In this document: piece by piece, positions 35,881-45,555 of the stretch | How positions within the stretch are numbered: the stretch's first letter is position 1 | How the letters are laid out: each line of letters begins with the position of its first letter | DNA from: Nitrospira sp. BO4 | GTDB lineage: Bacteria > Nitrospirota > Nitrospiria > Nitrospirales > Nitrospiraceae | Assembly (NCBI GenBank): GCA_030144965.1 | Contig: JAMPUU010000020.1 | Coordinates: 49,324-113,323, forward strand | DNA: 64,000 nucleotides | Reading direction: 5' to 3' | Position numbers and translations under genes: made by a program | Notes under the pieces: generated by a model | Database searches by the model: none | Told to the model about the DNA's origin: nothing | The model's input: the letters and a program-made list of their open reading frames with translations, nothing else

Positions 35881-36522
35881 ATGAACCTCTGCGCCATTCT
35901 CCTCCTTCTCTTGACCTTTGCGGTACCAAGTTGGGGAAAGGACCTTGAAGCCTTTCCCAACCTCAATTTCAATGACCCAATCAGCCTAAAAGAAGCCACG
36001 CGCGTCCTCGAAGAAGAACTCAAGCTGGCCGCCCGCCCCCAAACATATCTCTTGATCGACTTAGTCGCAGGTACGATTCACATCAAGAGTCGCGGCATGG
36101 AGCTGCATCAGATGCCCATCGTTCGGTGGTCTTCCGGGTCACGCGAGGAGCTCAAAGGCGTCCATCGATTGGTTGCGCGGCCTCAAGTCGTCAGGCGCAA
36201 GATCGAACCCGGTGCCGCCGTCGAACAGGAACCCATCTCCCTCACGGATATGCCTGTCGACTACGTGCTGGCGTTTGCTCCCGGGCTCACCGTCAGCGTG
36301 GTACCCTTGGCCGCCAAGGACAATCTCCTTCAGGGAATCGTCTTCCTTGGGAAATCGTGGTGGCGCAGCTTCAAAAATTGGAGTGGCACTGTCCCAACGG
36401 ACCAGTTATCGGCGACCGCTGCTCATCTCCAGCTGACGATCTCAGTCGATCACGCACAATCCTTGGCATGGTCGATGGTTGACGGTATGCCTTTGGTCAT
36501 TCGTCGCCCAACTGATAAATAG
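35881..36522 (+). CDS. degenerate L,D-transpeptidase-like protein
   Basis: The 213-residue protein has a signal peptide (LLLLLTFAVPSWG) and a segment YLLIDLVAGTIHIKSRGMEL resembling the opening strands of the YkuD domain of its neighbours (compare ILVDTARNRLYVKRQ). I do not find the HxxxxxxxxxC active-site pattern, so it is probably not a transpeptidase. It may be an accessory protein or a decayed paralogue; the conserved reading frame argues for a retained function. It is 28 bp after the second transpeptidase, so in the same operon. Confidence 0.7.
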   Translation: MNLCAILLLLLTFAVPSWGKDLEAFPNLNFNDPISLKEATRVLEEELKLAARPQTYLLIDLVAGTIHIKSRGMELHQMPIVRWSSGSREELKGVHRLVARPQVVRRKIEPGAAVEQEPISLTDMPVDYVLAFAPGLTVSVVPLAAKDNLLQGIVFLGKSWWRSFKNWSGTVPTDQLSATAAHLQLTISVDHAQSLAWSMVDGMPLVIRRPTDK

Positions 36523-36629
36523 GAAAGCACAGCATCGAGTCTGTGTTGCCTTTTCTCTACCGGCTCAATAAGATACGAGAGAGTTTCCCACCGACTCCAC
36601 CACCGAGATTTCTTTGAAGAAGGAGGCCT

Positions 36630-38300
36630 ATGTCTATGCGCCTGAGTGACACGCTTCCACCATCGTTTCAATCCGTGATCAATCCCGCTCTGGATGCGCT
36701 TCGCCAGACTCAGGTCATTGACCGGTTATGGGCAAAGGACCATCGAATCTGGAAGGAAGATCCCAAGGATATCAGCGATCGTCTCGGTTGGCTGGTGGTT
36801 CACGAGCAGATGCGACAGCAGCTCGCTCAACTGCAGCACTGCGTCTTGTCGGCGAAGGACATGAAGATCAACGATGTCGTGCTGCTGGGCATGGGAGGAA
36901 GCAGCCTCGGGCCGGAAGTACTGCGTACTGTGTTTGGATCGCAGAAGCGTGCCCCTCGTTTGTGGGTGTTAGACTCAACCGTTCCAGGTTGGGTTCGACA
37001 AGTGACCAAGTCCGTTTCGCCCGCTAAAACGCTTTTTCTCGTTGCCAGCAAGTCCGGCGGAACGATCGAGGTCATGTCGCTATTCAGCCATTTTTGGCAA
37101 TTGGTATCAAAGGCGAAGGGCAATCATGGGGGGCGCCAGTTTATCGCGATCACGGATCCGAGCACCGGCCTCGAGAAATTGGCAAAGGATCACGGATTCG
37201 GCCAGATCTTTACCAATCCTGCCGATATTGGTGGACGCTATTCCGTCCTCTCCCTCTTTGGACTGGTGCCCGCGGCACTTCTGGGCCTCGATATCGCTCG
37301 GCTCTTGGACAGGGCAGCCAATATGGCTGAGCGATGCCGAAAGCAGCAAGACGTTGAGACAAACCCCGGCGCGTATTTGGGAGCGGCCATGGGGAGTCTT
37401 GCGAAAAGTGGGCGCGATAAGGTGACGATCATCGCCTCGCCATCGCTCGCCACGTTTGGTCTGTGGGTGGAACAACTCCTTGCCGAAAGCACAGGGAAGG
37501 AAGGAACCGGTCTCATTCCCATTGCACAGGAGCCGATCCTGAAACAAGGTGCGTATGGAACCGACCGATTCTTCGTCTATCTCAAGCTCAAAGGAGAAAA
37601 GAACAAAGCCCTCGATCAAGCGGTCCAACAGTTGCTCAAAGCTCAACATCCGGTCCTTCAATTGGATCTCCAAGATCGTTACGACTTAGGGGGCGAGTTT
37701 TTTCGATGGGAGTTTGCGACTGCGGTCGCCGGACACATTCTCGGCATCCATCCCTTCGATCAGCCGAATGTTCAGGAGAGCAAGGACAACACCAATCGGG
37801 TCCTGGAAACGTTCCGATCGACTGGACGACTTCCGGAACAGGCAAGCACCCCTCCAAAGGACATCGCACAAGATCTTTCAAGTCGTCTGCAGCCGGGAGC
37901 CTACGTTTCCGTATTGGCCTACACCACTCCGTCACGTTCGTTCGACACAGCGGTTCGTCGCCTCCGCCAAGTCCTCATGTCAGGACATCGGGTTGCCACG
38001 ACGTTTGGATATGGACCCCGTTATCTCCACTCCACCGGACAATTGCACAAGGGCGGCCCCGCCTCGGGCGTTTTTCTGGAATTCGTGGATCGCATGATGC
38101 CGGACATGACGATTCCCGATAAGCCGTTCTCGTTCGGTACGCTGGCGCAAGCGCAAGCAGCCGGTGATCTGGAATCTCTTCGAGCGCACCATCGTCACGC
38201 CGTTCGTGTCCAACTCGGGCCGGACCAAGCCGCCACGGTCAATCTAGTCACGGCATCATTCAAGACGGCGAAGAAGCGGCGTACACGTGCTCGGCGTTGA
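36630..38300 (+). CDS. pgi: glucose-6-phosphate isomerase
   Basis: The 556-residue enzyme has two SIS folds: VVLLGMGGSSLGPEVLRTVF and FLVASKSGGTIEVMSLFSHF with the phosphate-binding SKSGGT. It interconverts glucose-6-phosphate and fructose-6-phosphate in the cytoplasm. Its length and C-terminal region resemble the type found alone or fused to transaldolase. It heads a coupled operon with pgl, glk and rpiA. AAGAAGGAGG lies upstream of the ATG. Confidence 0.95.
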   Translation: MSMRLSDTLPPSFQSVINPALDALRQTQVIDRLWAKDHRIWKEDPKDISDRLGWLVVHEQMRQQLAQLQHCVLSAKDMKINDVVLLGMGGSSLGPEVLRTVFGSQKRAPRLWVLDSTVPGWVRQVTKSVSPAKTLFLVASKSGGTIEVMSLFSHFWQLVSKAKGNHGGRQFIAITDPSTGLEKLAKDHGFGQIFTNPADIGGRYSVLSLFGLVPAALLGLDIARLLDRAANMAERCRKQQDVETNPGAYLGAAMGSLAKSGRDKVTIIASPSLATFGLWVEQLLAESTGKEGTGLIPIAQEPILKQGAYGTDRFFVYLKLKGEKNKALDQAVQQLLKAQHPVLQLDLQDRYDLGGEFFRWEFATAVAGHILGIHPFDQPNVQESKDNTNRVLETFRSTGRLPEQASTPPKDIAQDLSSRLQPGAYVSVLAYTTPSRSFDTAVRRLRQVLMSGHRVATTFGYGPRYLHSTGQLHKGGPASGVFLEFVDRMMPDMTIPDKPFSFGTLAQAQAAGDLESLRAHHRHAVRVQLGPDQAATVNLVTASFKTAKKRRTRARR

Positions 38301-38301
38301 C

Positions 38302-39075
38302 ATGGCCGTCACCCCGGAAATTCACGTTTCGCGCAGTGGTCAGGAATGGGCGCAAGAAGCAGCCGCGTTCATCCTGTCCGTCAGCGAACAGGCGATTCAG
38401 TGCACCGGTCGGTGTCTGGTCGCGCTTTCGGGAGGATCGACGCCGAAGACCCTCTATAGAACCTTATGCCAATCTGAGTGGAAGTCGCGCTTCAATTGGC
38501 CGCGAATCTTTTTCCTATTCGGAGACGAACGATGCACGCCGCCTGAACATGCCGAGAGTAACTTTGGGATGGCCCAGGCTGAGCTCTTTCGGCCGTTGAA
38601 CATTCACTCCGATCATATCTATCGGATGAAGGGCGAATACCAAGACCCAACGGTCGCAGCGCAAGAGTATGAGAGGCAGCTTCGAGAATTGACGAAATGT
38701 CCTGCTTCAGAGCCACCACGCCTAGACGTGATCCTTCTCGGTCTCGGCGAAGACGGCCATACCGCATCGCTCTTCCCGGGAACAGAGGCCCTACAGGAAC
38801 AATCCAAGATCGTCACGGTCGGCCATGCCCCGACAGGTATTCGACATCGTCTGACGTTAACCCTAGGTGTTCTGAATCGAGCCGCTGTGGTACTGTTCTT
38901 GGTAACCGGTCCAGGTAAGGCCGAAATGGTCCGCCGGGTCATCGAGTCTGAATCCGACGCAGATCGTTCTTTGCCGGCAACGAAGGTTTCACCTGAATCG
39001 GGCCGGCTCGTATGGATGCTTGATCAAACCGCTGCGAAACAGCTCACGAAGCGATCGTACAAAGAGGGTACATGA
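38302..39075 (+). CDS. pgl: 6-phosphogluconolactonase
   Basis: The 257-residue DevB-type protein has LVALSGGSTPKTLYRTL, FFLFGDERCTPPEHAESNF and LDVILLGLGEDGHTASLFPG. It hydrolyses 6-phosphogluconolactone in the oxidative pentose phosphate pathway. The start directly after the pgi stop (2 bp) was preferred over an overlapping one at 38287. No zwf or gnd gene is in the window. Confidence 0.96.
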   Translation: MAVTPEIHVSRSGQEWAQEAAAFILSVSEQAIQCTGRCLVALSGGSTPKTLYRTLCQSEWKSRFNWPRIFFLFGDERCTPPEHAESNFGMAQAELFRPLNIHSDHIYRMKGEYQDPTVAAQEYERQLRELTKCPASEPPRLDVILLGLGEDGHTASLFPGTEALQEQSKIVTVGHAPTGIRHRLTLTLGVLNRAAVVLFLVTGPGKAEMVRRVIESESDADRSLPATKVSPESGRLVWMLDQTAAKQLTKRSYKEGT

Positions 39076-40142
39076 TTCTTGCGGGGGATATCGGAGGGAC
39101 GAAGACGAACCTGGCGCTCTATGACTGGACCACTGAGCGGGTGGAACCGTTGCGCTTGGAAAGTTTTCACAGTGGTGACTATCAATCCCTGGAAGACATT
39201 CTCGTAGAATTTCTCACGCCGCCGAAAGCGCCGTCCCCTCTAGGGTCGGCGACAACCGAAGAGGGGGACCACAGCGAGCAAGCCGGCAGTGCTCCGTCTG
39301 AACCGGTACAGTTGACGGCAGCCTGCTTCGGCATCGCGGGACCGGTGATCGACAATCGTTGTCAAACCACGAACCTCCCCTGGGTGATTGACGGCCGGAC
39401 CATCGCCAAACAGTTCACCATTCCGCGCGTGCAGTTGCTCAATGATCTGGAATCCACCGCCTACGGCCTTCTGTGGCTGCGCTCCGACGAGCTGGAAGTG
39501 CTGAATGCGGGGAATCCACCGGCCAAACGGCAGGCGTTGGCGCTCATTGCTGCCGGTACCGGACTGGGTGAAGGGATCCTGTTCTGGGACGGCAAAACCT
39601 ATCGTCCGATGCCGTCCGAGGGAGGTCATACGGACTTTGCGCCGAACAACGATCAAGAGATCGAACTCCTTCGCTATCTCCGGAGCCAGTATCTCCACGT
39701 GAGCTATGAGCGGATTCTGTCCGGTCCCGGTCTTCACGCGATCTATGAGTTTCTACGCGATACCAAAAAGAACGAGCCGACCTGGCTCGCAGAAAAGATT
39801 AAAGCCGGGAATCCGGCCGCGGAGATTGCCCAAGCAGGATTGCAGGGACAAGCCGAAATCGCCAAGCAAGCGTTGGATCTGTTCGCGTCGATTTATGGCG
39901 CCGAAGCCGGAAATCTCGCCTTGAAGGCGCTCTCGCTCGATGGCGTGTATGTGGGCGGCGGGATCGCTCCCAAGCTCATCAAGAAGCTTCAAGATGGGAC
40001 GTTCATGAAGGCATTCATCAATAAAGGTCGGTACAAACGTCTGATGGGTCAGATGCCCGTAAAAGTGATCATGAACCAACAAACAGCCCTCATCGGTGCG
40101 GCCTCCGTCGCGGCCGCCCTTTCCCTCCCGTCCGCGTCATGA
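39072..40142 (+). CDS. glk: glucokinase
   Basis: The 356-residue glucokinase has ILAGDIGGTKTNLALYD as the phosphate 1 motif, CFGIAGPVIDNRCQTTNLPW as substrate domain, and LIAAGTGLGEGILFWDG. It belongs to the hexokinase-like Glk family (not ROK) and phosphorylates glucose with ATP. It overlaps pgl by 4 bp (ATGA), so expression is coupled. An unusual Pro/Ser/Glu-rich insertion (about 55-75) separates the first strands. Confidence 0.94.
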   Translation: MILAGDIGGTKTNLALYDWTTERVEPLRLESFHSGDYQSLEDILVEFLTPPKAPSPLGSATTEEGDHSEQAGSAPSEPVQLTAACFGIAGPVIDNRCQTTNLPWVIDGRTIAKQFTIPRVQLLNDLESTAYGLLWLRSDELEVLNAGNPPAKRQALALIAAGTGLGEGILFWDGKTYRPMPSEGGHTDFAPNNDQEIELLRYLRSQYLHVSYERILSGPGLHAIYEFLRDTKKNEPTWLAEKIKAGNPAAEIAQAGLQGQAEIAKQALDLFASIYGAEAGNLALKALSLDGVYVGGGIAPKLIKKLQDGTFMKAFINKGRYKRLMGQMPVKVIMNQQTALIGAASVAAALSLPSAS

Positions 40143-40837
40143 CCTCCGAAGATCTAGACAGTCTTAAAAAGGCCGCTGCGATAAAAGCGGTGGAATTCGT
40201 TCGCGACGGGATGATTGTCGGCCTAGGGACAGGATCGACCGCAAAACACATGCTGATCGCACTCGGCGCACACGTCCGTGCCGGTATGAAGCTGCGAGGA
40301 GTGCCGACCTCCCAAGAAACCGCTGCACTGGCCAGGAAGGCCGGCATCCCCCTCATTGATACAGAAGACCGATGGGACATTGACGTTGCCATCGACGGCG
40401 CCGATCAGGTGGATCCAAATTTCAATCTCATCAAGGGCGGCGGCGGGGCCCTCCTGAAAGAAAAGATTGTGGCGGCATCGGCGAAACAATTCATTGTCAT
40501 GGTCGACCACACCAAGCAAGTTCCGGTGCTGGGAGGACCTTTCCCCTTGCCCATCGAAGTCATTGCCTTCGGCTGGGGAAGTACCGCACGCGAAATCGAA
40601 TCGCTCACGAAATGTCGCGTGGTCCTGAGGGAACGAAGCGGAGTTCCGTTTAGAACCGAGTCCGGCAACCTTATTGTCGACGTCCATATGGATCGCATCG
40701 ATCGGCCAGGAGACCTGGAGATCGCACTCAACCTGATTCCCGGCGTTGTGGAAACCGGTCTCTTCGTCTGCCGGACTGACGTCTTGATCGTCGGCACACC
40801 GCAAGGTGTCCAGACTCTTTATGCCACTCGGAGGTGA
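40139..40837 (+). CDS. rpiA: ribose-5-phosphate isomerase A
   Basis: The 232-residue enzyme has MIVGLGTGSTAKHMLIALG, IAIDGADQVDPNFNLIKGGG-type motifs (VAIDGADQVD, NLIKGGGGALLKEKI) and the C-terminal ETGLFVCRTDVLIVG. It interconverts ribose- and ribulose-5-phosphate. It overlaps glk by 4 bp. Confidence 0.97.
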   Translation: MTSEDLDSLKKAAAIKAVEFVRDGMIVGLGTGSTAKHMLIALGAHVRAGMKLRGVPTSQETAALARKAGIPLIDTEDRWDIDVAIDGADQVDPNFNLIKGGGGALLKEKIVAASAKQFIVMVDHTKQVPVLGGPFPLPIEVIAFGWGSTAREIESLTKCRVVLRERSGVPFRTESGNLIVDVHMDRIDRPGDLEIALNLIPGVVETGLFVCRTDVLIVGTPQGVQTLYATRR

Positions 40838-40982
40838 CGATTCAATCAACAGGCGAGAGATACTGCTGGATTTTCTTCGACAGGCCCGCTTCCTTCTGAC
40901 CCTTCCAATAGCGTATACGTTCTGCGTTCCATCAGTGTCGCCCAGCGCCGCAGCAACGGCGATCAGGCCGAAAGGTGAAGAG

Positions 40983-43565
40983 ATGAATCTTGACGATATT
41001 CCAGGCAGCAGTAATCCCTATCGACTCCCACGGCATGTTATTCCCGCTCGCTATGACTTGCGGCTTGAACCCGATCTCACGACGGGGACATTTCAAGGCC
41101 AGGCGACTGTCGCGGTCTCAGTCAGCCAGACGACCCAGACCATCCTATTGAATGCCGTCGATCTCGTCATTACGTCGGCTGTGGTTGAAGGTTCGAACGG
41201 TCGGCGATTCGAGGCCTCCATCGATTTGGAACCGTCGACGCAACGTGCCCGGTTCTCTGTCAGGCAGCCTGTCACGCCGGGTGAATGGCGGCTGTTTCTT
41301 TCCTTTCATGGGAAGCTGAACGATCAGCTCCGTGGGTTTTACCGCAGCACGTACAAAGATGCTTCGGGAGCCACCCAAACTCTGGCTGCAACGCAGTTCG
41401 AAGCCACAGATGCGCGCCGGGCTTTCCCCTGTTGGGACGAACCGGATTTTAAGGCGGTCTTCGCGACGACGCTCGTCGTCGACACTCATCTCACGGCCAT
41501 CTCAAACACGTCGGTTACCTCTGAATCGATTGAGAACAATAAGAAGGTGGTACGGTTTGCCGACACCATCAAGATGTCGACGTATCTGGCGGCCTTTATC
41601 GTCGGGAAAATGGAAACGACAGAGCCCGTCTTTGTTGGAAAAGTACCCCTTCGGCTTTGGACAGTTCCGGGGAAGCAACCGCTGACGCCGTTCGGGCATG
41701 AGATTGCCGTTGCGTCGTTGAAATTTTTCGAAGATTACTACGGCATCCCCTATCCGAGCGACAAACTGGATTTGGTCGCCATCCCGGATTTTGCGTCCGG
41801 GGCAATGGAGAATTTTGGCGCCATCACGTTCCGTGAGACGGCGCTCCTCGTGGATCAACGCACCGGATCCCATGCCGAACTCGAACGCGTGGCCGACGTG
41901 GTGGCCCATGAGAACGCCCACATGTGGTTCGGTGATCTGGTCACAATGGCGTGGTGGAACGGGCTCTGGTTGAATGAAGCCTTCGCCACGTTCATGGAGA
42001 TGCTGGCCGTGGATGCGTGGAGGCCGGAATGGAAACGATGGGAGACGTTCAGCGTCGCCCGCGCAGCCGCGTTTTCCGTCGATGGACTGCATAGCACGAG
42101 GCCGATCGAATATCCCGTCCATGCGCCGAAGGATGCCGATGCCATGTTCGACATTTTGACCTATGAAAAAGGTGCGTCGGTTCTTCGGATGCTGGAGCAA
42201 CATATCGGCTTCACGGCCTTCCGGGACGGTGTGCGGCAGTATCTTCGCACCCATGCCTATGGCAATGCCGATACGAACGACCTCTGGACGGCACTCGGCA
42301 CGGTCGCCAAGCAGCCGGTTCCCGAGCTGATGAACGGCTGGATCTTCCAACCAGGCTTTCCCTTGGTGACGGTGGATATGCGTGGTCAAGAACTGCTTCT
42401 TTCACAACAGCGCTTCACGTACGTAGCTCAAGGGCAGTCTGCCGAGCAGATATGGCAGATCCCTCTCCAGATTCGACTGAGCATCGGGGAACGAACGGAA
42501 CATCGACGGGTGTTGTTGACAGAACGGGAGACGAGCATCGGCATACCGGCCGGAGTCACTTCCGTGTTGGTCAATGAAGGAGGGCATGGATTTTATCGGG
42601 TCCGCCACCGCGATCCGCTCCTGCAGCAACTTCTCGATCAGGGGCTCGATCGTCTGGCGGCTATAGAACGGTTCGCCCTTGTCAGTGATGCGTGGGCCAC
42701 GACACAGGCCGGGGTCATGCCGCTATCCGAGTATCTCGAGCTCACCGCGCATTTTAAGGGTGAACGAGACAAGAACGTGTGGACCGTGTTGCTGGATTCG
42801 TTTTCCTATTTGAACAGGCTCATCACTTCAGAGGATCGCGCAACATTGGAAGCCTTCGTTCGCGAGCGCGTGGGGGCGGCTGTGAAAGATCTCGGATGGG
42901 ATCCGCAGCCGAAAGAATCGGATCTCCTCCGGCAATTGCGGGGGGATCTACTCGGCGCGCTCGGCAAGATGGGCAATGATCTTGCGACGCAACGCCAAGC
43001 GACAGAACGGTATCAGCGGTACCGCAAAGATCCGGCCAGCACCGACTCAAATGTCGTGCCCGCGCTCGTCGCCATTCTGGCTCATACCGGAGACGAAGCA
43101 CGGTACGATGAATTCGTAGAACTCTATCGATCGGCGTCTACCCCGCAGGAAGAACGGCGGTATCTGTTTTCGTTGGCCTCGTTTCGACACAAGGAATTAC
43201 TTGCGCGCACGCTGGCCCGTACGATCAACGGCGAGATCCGGACCCAAGATGCGCCGTTCGTCGTCGGGGCTCTCATGATGAACGTGTATGGTCGTGAGGT
43301 CGCCTGGGATTTTGTGAAAGCCAACTGGGATCACATGGACCGGCTGTACCCGAAACAAGGTCTCAGGCGGATGTGTTCGGGAATCATCGGGCTTGCCACA
43401 CCGGACCTCGAACAGGATGTGCGCGAGTTCTTCACCGCTCGCAAGATCGACCTGGGCGGGAAAATACTCGACCAGTACTTGGAACAACTCCGTATTGCCG
43501 TGGCATTCCGTGAACGGGAAGGACGCACGATCCGAGCCGCCTTCGCCAGTTCACTGGAGACGTGA
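40983..43565 (+). CDS. M1-family metallopeptidase (aminopeptidase N type)
   Basis: A gluzincin aminopeptidase of about 860 residues. It has the exopeptidase motif SGAMENFGAI near residue 272, the zinc site VVAHENAHMWFGDLVT (HExxH near 309) and the third ligand in LWLNEAFATFME. The C-terminal half is the ERAP1-like helical domain. The start at 40983 has AGGTGAAG upstream. The frame reaches back to 40806, overlapping rpiA, and that extension has a signal-peptide-like stretch (ARFLLTLPIAYTFCVPSV), so an exported form is possible. It ends the pgi operon. Confidence 0.94.
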   Translation: MNLDDIPGSSNPYRLPRHVIPARYDLRLEPDLTTGTFQGQATVAVSVSQTTQTILLNAVDLVITSAVVEGSNGRRFEASIDLEPSTQRARFSVRQPVTPGEWRLFLSFHGKLNDQLRGFYRSTYKDASGATQTLAATQFEATDARRAFPCWDEPDFKAVFATTLVVDTHLTAISNTSVTSESIENNKKVVRFADTIKMSTYLAAFIVGKMETTEPVFVGKVPLRLWTVPGKQPLTPFGHEIAVASLKFFEDYYGIPYPSDKLDLVAIPDFASGAMENFGAITFRETALLVDQRTGSHAELERVADVVAHENAHMWFGDLVTMAWWNGLWLNEAFATFMEMLAVDAWRPEWKRWETFSVARAAAFSVDGLHSTRPIEYPVHAPKDADAMFDILTYEKGASVLRMLEQHIGFTAFRDGVRQYLRTHAYGNADTNDLWTALGTVAKQPVPELMNGWIFQPGFPLVTVDMRGQELLLSQQRFTYVAQGQSAEQIWQIPLQIRLSIGERTEHRRVLLTERETSIGIPAGVTSVLVNEGGHGFYRVRHRDPLLQQLLDQGLDRLAAIERFALVSDAWATTQAGVMPLSEYLELTAHFKGERDKNVWTVLLDSFSYLNRLITSEDRATLEAFVRERVGAAVKDLGWDPQPKESDLLRQLRGDLLGALGKMGNDLATQRQATERYQRYRKDPASTDSNVVPALVAILAHTGDEARYDEFVELYRSASTPQEERRYLFSLASFRHKELLARTLARTINGEIRTQDAPFVVGALMMNVYGREVAWDFVKANWDHMDRLYPKQGLRRMCSGIIGLATPDLEQDVREFFTARKIDLGGKILDQYLEQLRIAVAFREREGRTIRAAFASSLET

Positions 43566-43685
43566 AATGCAGTGAGTTCGTTCCGGATGCTTTGGCAGAG
43601 CCGATCTAGATTCCCCGTTGCTCACCAAACGCTCATCTCTTTCTGCCATAAATGGAGTCAATGGGGCAGACCTGTCCCGCGTATC

Positions 43686-44171
43686 CTATTCATCCTTCTT
43701 GCTAGATGACGGAATGTTGGAAACGTCATTTATCTGCCAGTCATAAATTTGTTTGAACTCCAAAGCCGTCATGGTACCAGCTGGACTAAGCTTACGCCCA
43801 ATTTGGAGTTCAGTGTTGTGTCTAGCTATAAGGTCAGCCTTATATTGCATAAGGAGGCTTCCCCCGGATTCCAGCCTCCTATTCGTGATGTGAATTATGA
43901 TTCGCTTGTCTTGAGCATCCTCGGTTTCATCAATCTCAATGACATCGTTAGGGTTGAGAAAACGGTAGTTATTCTCGCATGCATAGAGTGTATCTATTGT
44001 GTGACGCGCACTCTTGTAGGGTGAGCGAGTCTGTGTATTTAGCTTGAGTCTTCGGTCCTTGTGGGTAGCACCGATTCTCGAGTTTGGAAAGATTTTAGGG
44101 AACTTTGTGATCTTGTTATGATCATCCAAAATTTCATTGCGATACTCGCCAATCTTCAAGCGTAGGGACAT
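43686..44171 (-). CDS. hypothetical protein
   Basis: The 161-residue soluble protein starts MSLRLKIGEYRNEILDDHNK and contains KLNTQTRSPYKSARHTIDTL and NYRFLNPNDVIEIDETEDAQ. I do not recognise it. It is basic and AT-richer than its neighbours, as seen in recently acquired genes. Its start lies 38 bp inside the end of the methyltransferase gene on the same strand. Coding status is likely, function unknown. Confidence 0.6.
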   Translation of the reverse strand: MSLRLKIGEYRNEILDDHNKITKFPKIFPNSRIGATHKDRRLKLNTQTRSPYKSARHTIDTLYACENNYRFLNPNDVIEIDETEDAQDKRIIIHITNRRLESGGSLLMQYKADLIARHNTELQIGRKLSPAGTMTALEFKQIYDWQINDVSNIPSSSKKDE

Positions 44172-45111
44172 TGGCACGCACTGCCCGAAACATGCCAAAG
44201 CGACACAGCCCTGCCCCAAATGCCAGACGCATTAACAGGAACGTGGGCACTTCTCGCAATGATTTAAACAACCCGATCATGCCAAACCGAACAATCCCTG
44301 CTGGACGGACAATTCCCTGCCAGATGGAATCGAGCCAGGAGGGTAAGGTTTCGGCAGTCCAATCTGCTGTGGTGACTTTACCCGCCACCAGTCCGGTGGC
44401 CTCCAGTAATTCTGAGAACTCTTCAATGCTGGAAAACGCTGGATGAGACCACTGATCCAGCAGTTGCCGCATCACTGGCCTTTCCCAAAAATTGAATGGA
44501 ACCTGGCGATCGTCTCGCTGATTCCAATCGGCAACAAGCAGAATTCCACCCGGTTTCAGCACGCGCAAGAGCTCTCGAGCAAATTGTGCCTTATCCGGCA
44601 TGTGGGGTCCTGCCTCGACCGACCAGACCACATCAAAACTGGCATCGGGGAACGAAAGTGCCAGCGCATCATCAATCTGAAAGTGCGCATTCACCTCTGG
44701 GGAAGTCAGTTCTTGAGCACGTCTGACTTGCTGAGGGCTGATGGTGATTCCTGTGACCACAAAGCCATAATCTCGCGCGAGAATACGACTGCTGCCGCCA
44801 ATGCCACAGCCCACATCTAACACTGTCGTACCGGAAGGAAGCTTGTCTAACCCACCCCAATGCACCATTTCATGCACAAAGTCTGACTTGGCTTTGAGAA
44901 AATCCTTTTTGCGCGGGGGAGAGCCATAGTGTCCCAGATGTACATGTTCGCCCCAGTAGAACTCTAGAATGCCGTCATTCGTCCAGTCATCATAGGAATT
45001 GGCGACAGAATCGGCAGACTGATATTTGCGGGGAAAGAGCAGGTACAGTACTAATCCAATCAGCAGAAAGCCCAGGAGAAGGACGATCGCCCATATGAAC
45101 ATGTTCATCAT
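44134..45111 (-). CDS. cyanobacterial-type MPBQ/quinol methyltransferase
   Basis: The 325-residue protein has an N-terminal membrane helix (MFIWAIVLLLGFLLIGLVLY), then SADSVANSYDDWTNDGILEF, YWGEHVHLGHYGSPP, the SAM motif VLDVGCGIGGSSRILARDYG, and VVWSVEAGPHMPDKAQFARE. This matches, nearly word for word, the cyanobacterial 2-methyl-6-phytyl-1,4-benzoquinol methyltransferase (Sll0418 type), including the C-terminal LLMRLAFGAGLCRFGMF. In cyanobacteria it methylates tocopherol and plastoquinone precursors. Here the quinone substrate is unknown. The frame up to 45156 opens with TTG; the ATG at 45111 was preferred. Confidence 0.88.
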   Translation of the reverse strand: MMNMFIWAIVLLLGFLLIGLVLYLLFPRKYQSADSVANSYDDWTNDGILEFYWGEHVHLGHYGSPPRKKDFLKAKSDFVHEMVHWGGLDKLPSGTTVLDVGCGIGGSSRILARDYGFVVTGITISPQQVRRAQELTSPEVNAHFQIDDALALSFPDASFDVVWSVEAGPHMPDKAQFARELLRVLKPGGILLVADWNQRDDRQVPFNFWERPVMRQLLDQWSHPAFSSIEEFSELLEATGLVAGKVTTADWTAETLPSWLDSIWQGIVRPAGIVRFGMIGLFKSLREVPTFLLMRLAFGAGLCRFGMFRAVRANVPTLEDWRVSQ

Positions 45112-45555
45112 GTCGAATGTCTGAATGAACGTGACTTCATTAACATGTATGGACAAAACAAAGAAGGTGACACGAGTAACTTGGGGAACCCCTCACACCC
45201 GCTCTATTGATGTGCCAACAGAGGCGAAAAGTGGCGTAGATTAGCCTCGGAAATGCTGCTAGGTCAATGCGAAGGGTATTGGAATCTCAGGCGACGCCCG
45301 ATGAAAACCATGCTCACCGGACCGGTCACCATCCTCCAGTGGTCATTTGTCCGCGACGATCAGCCACGTCCTTCAAACTCGCGACGAGTGGAGTCCTGGA
45401 TGAGCCCCAGATTCATACCCACATGTGCTATTCAGAATTCGGGGACATTCTGGAAGCGTTTGTGTGGTAACGGCCTCCACCCATACGCATATTCCCCGCT
45501 TGTCGCCGAGATGTGAACATCGCTACAATCGCCGGAAATCGTTCTGGGTTGAACC
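45112..45555. other. intergenic stretch, no gene seen
   Basis: About 440 bp between divergent genes, presumably with promoters for both. Short overlapping frames (45253-45637) have no ribosome binding site or known motif. No repeat or RNA gene was recognised. Confidence 0.5.
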
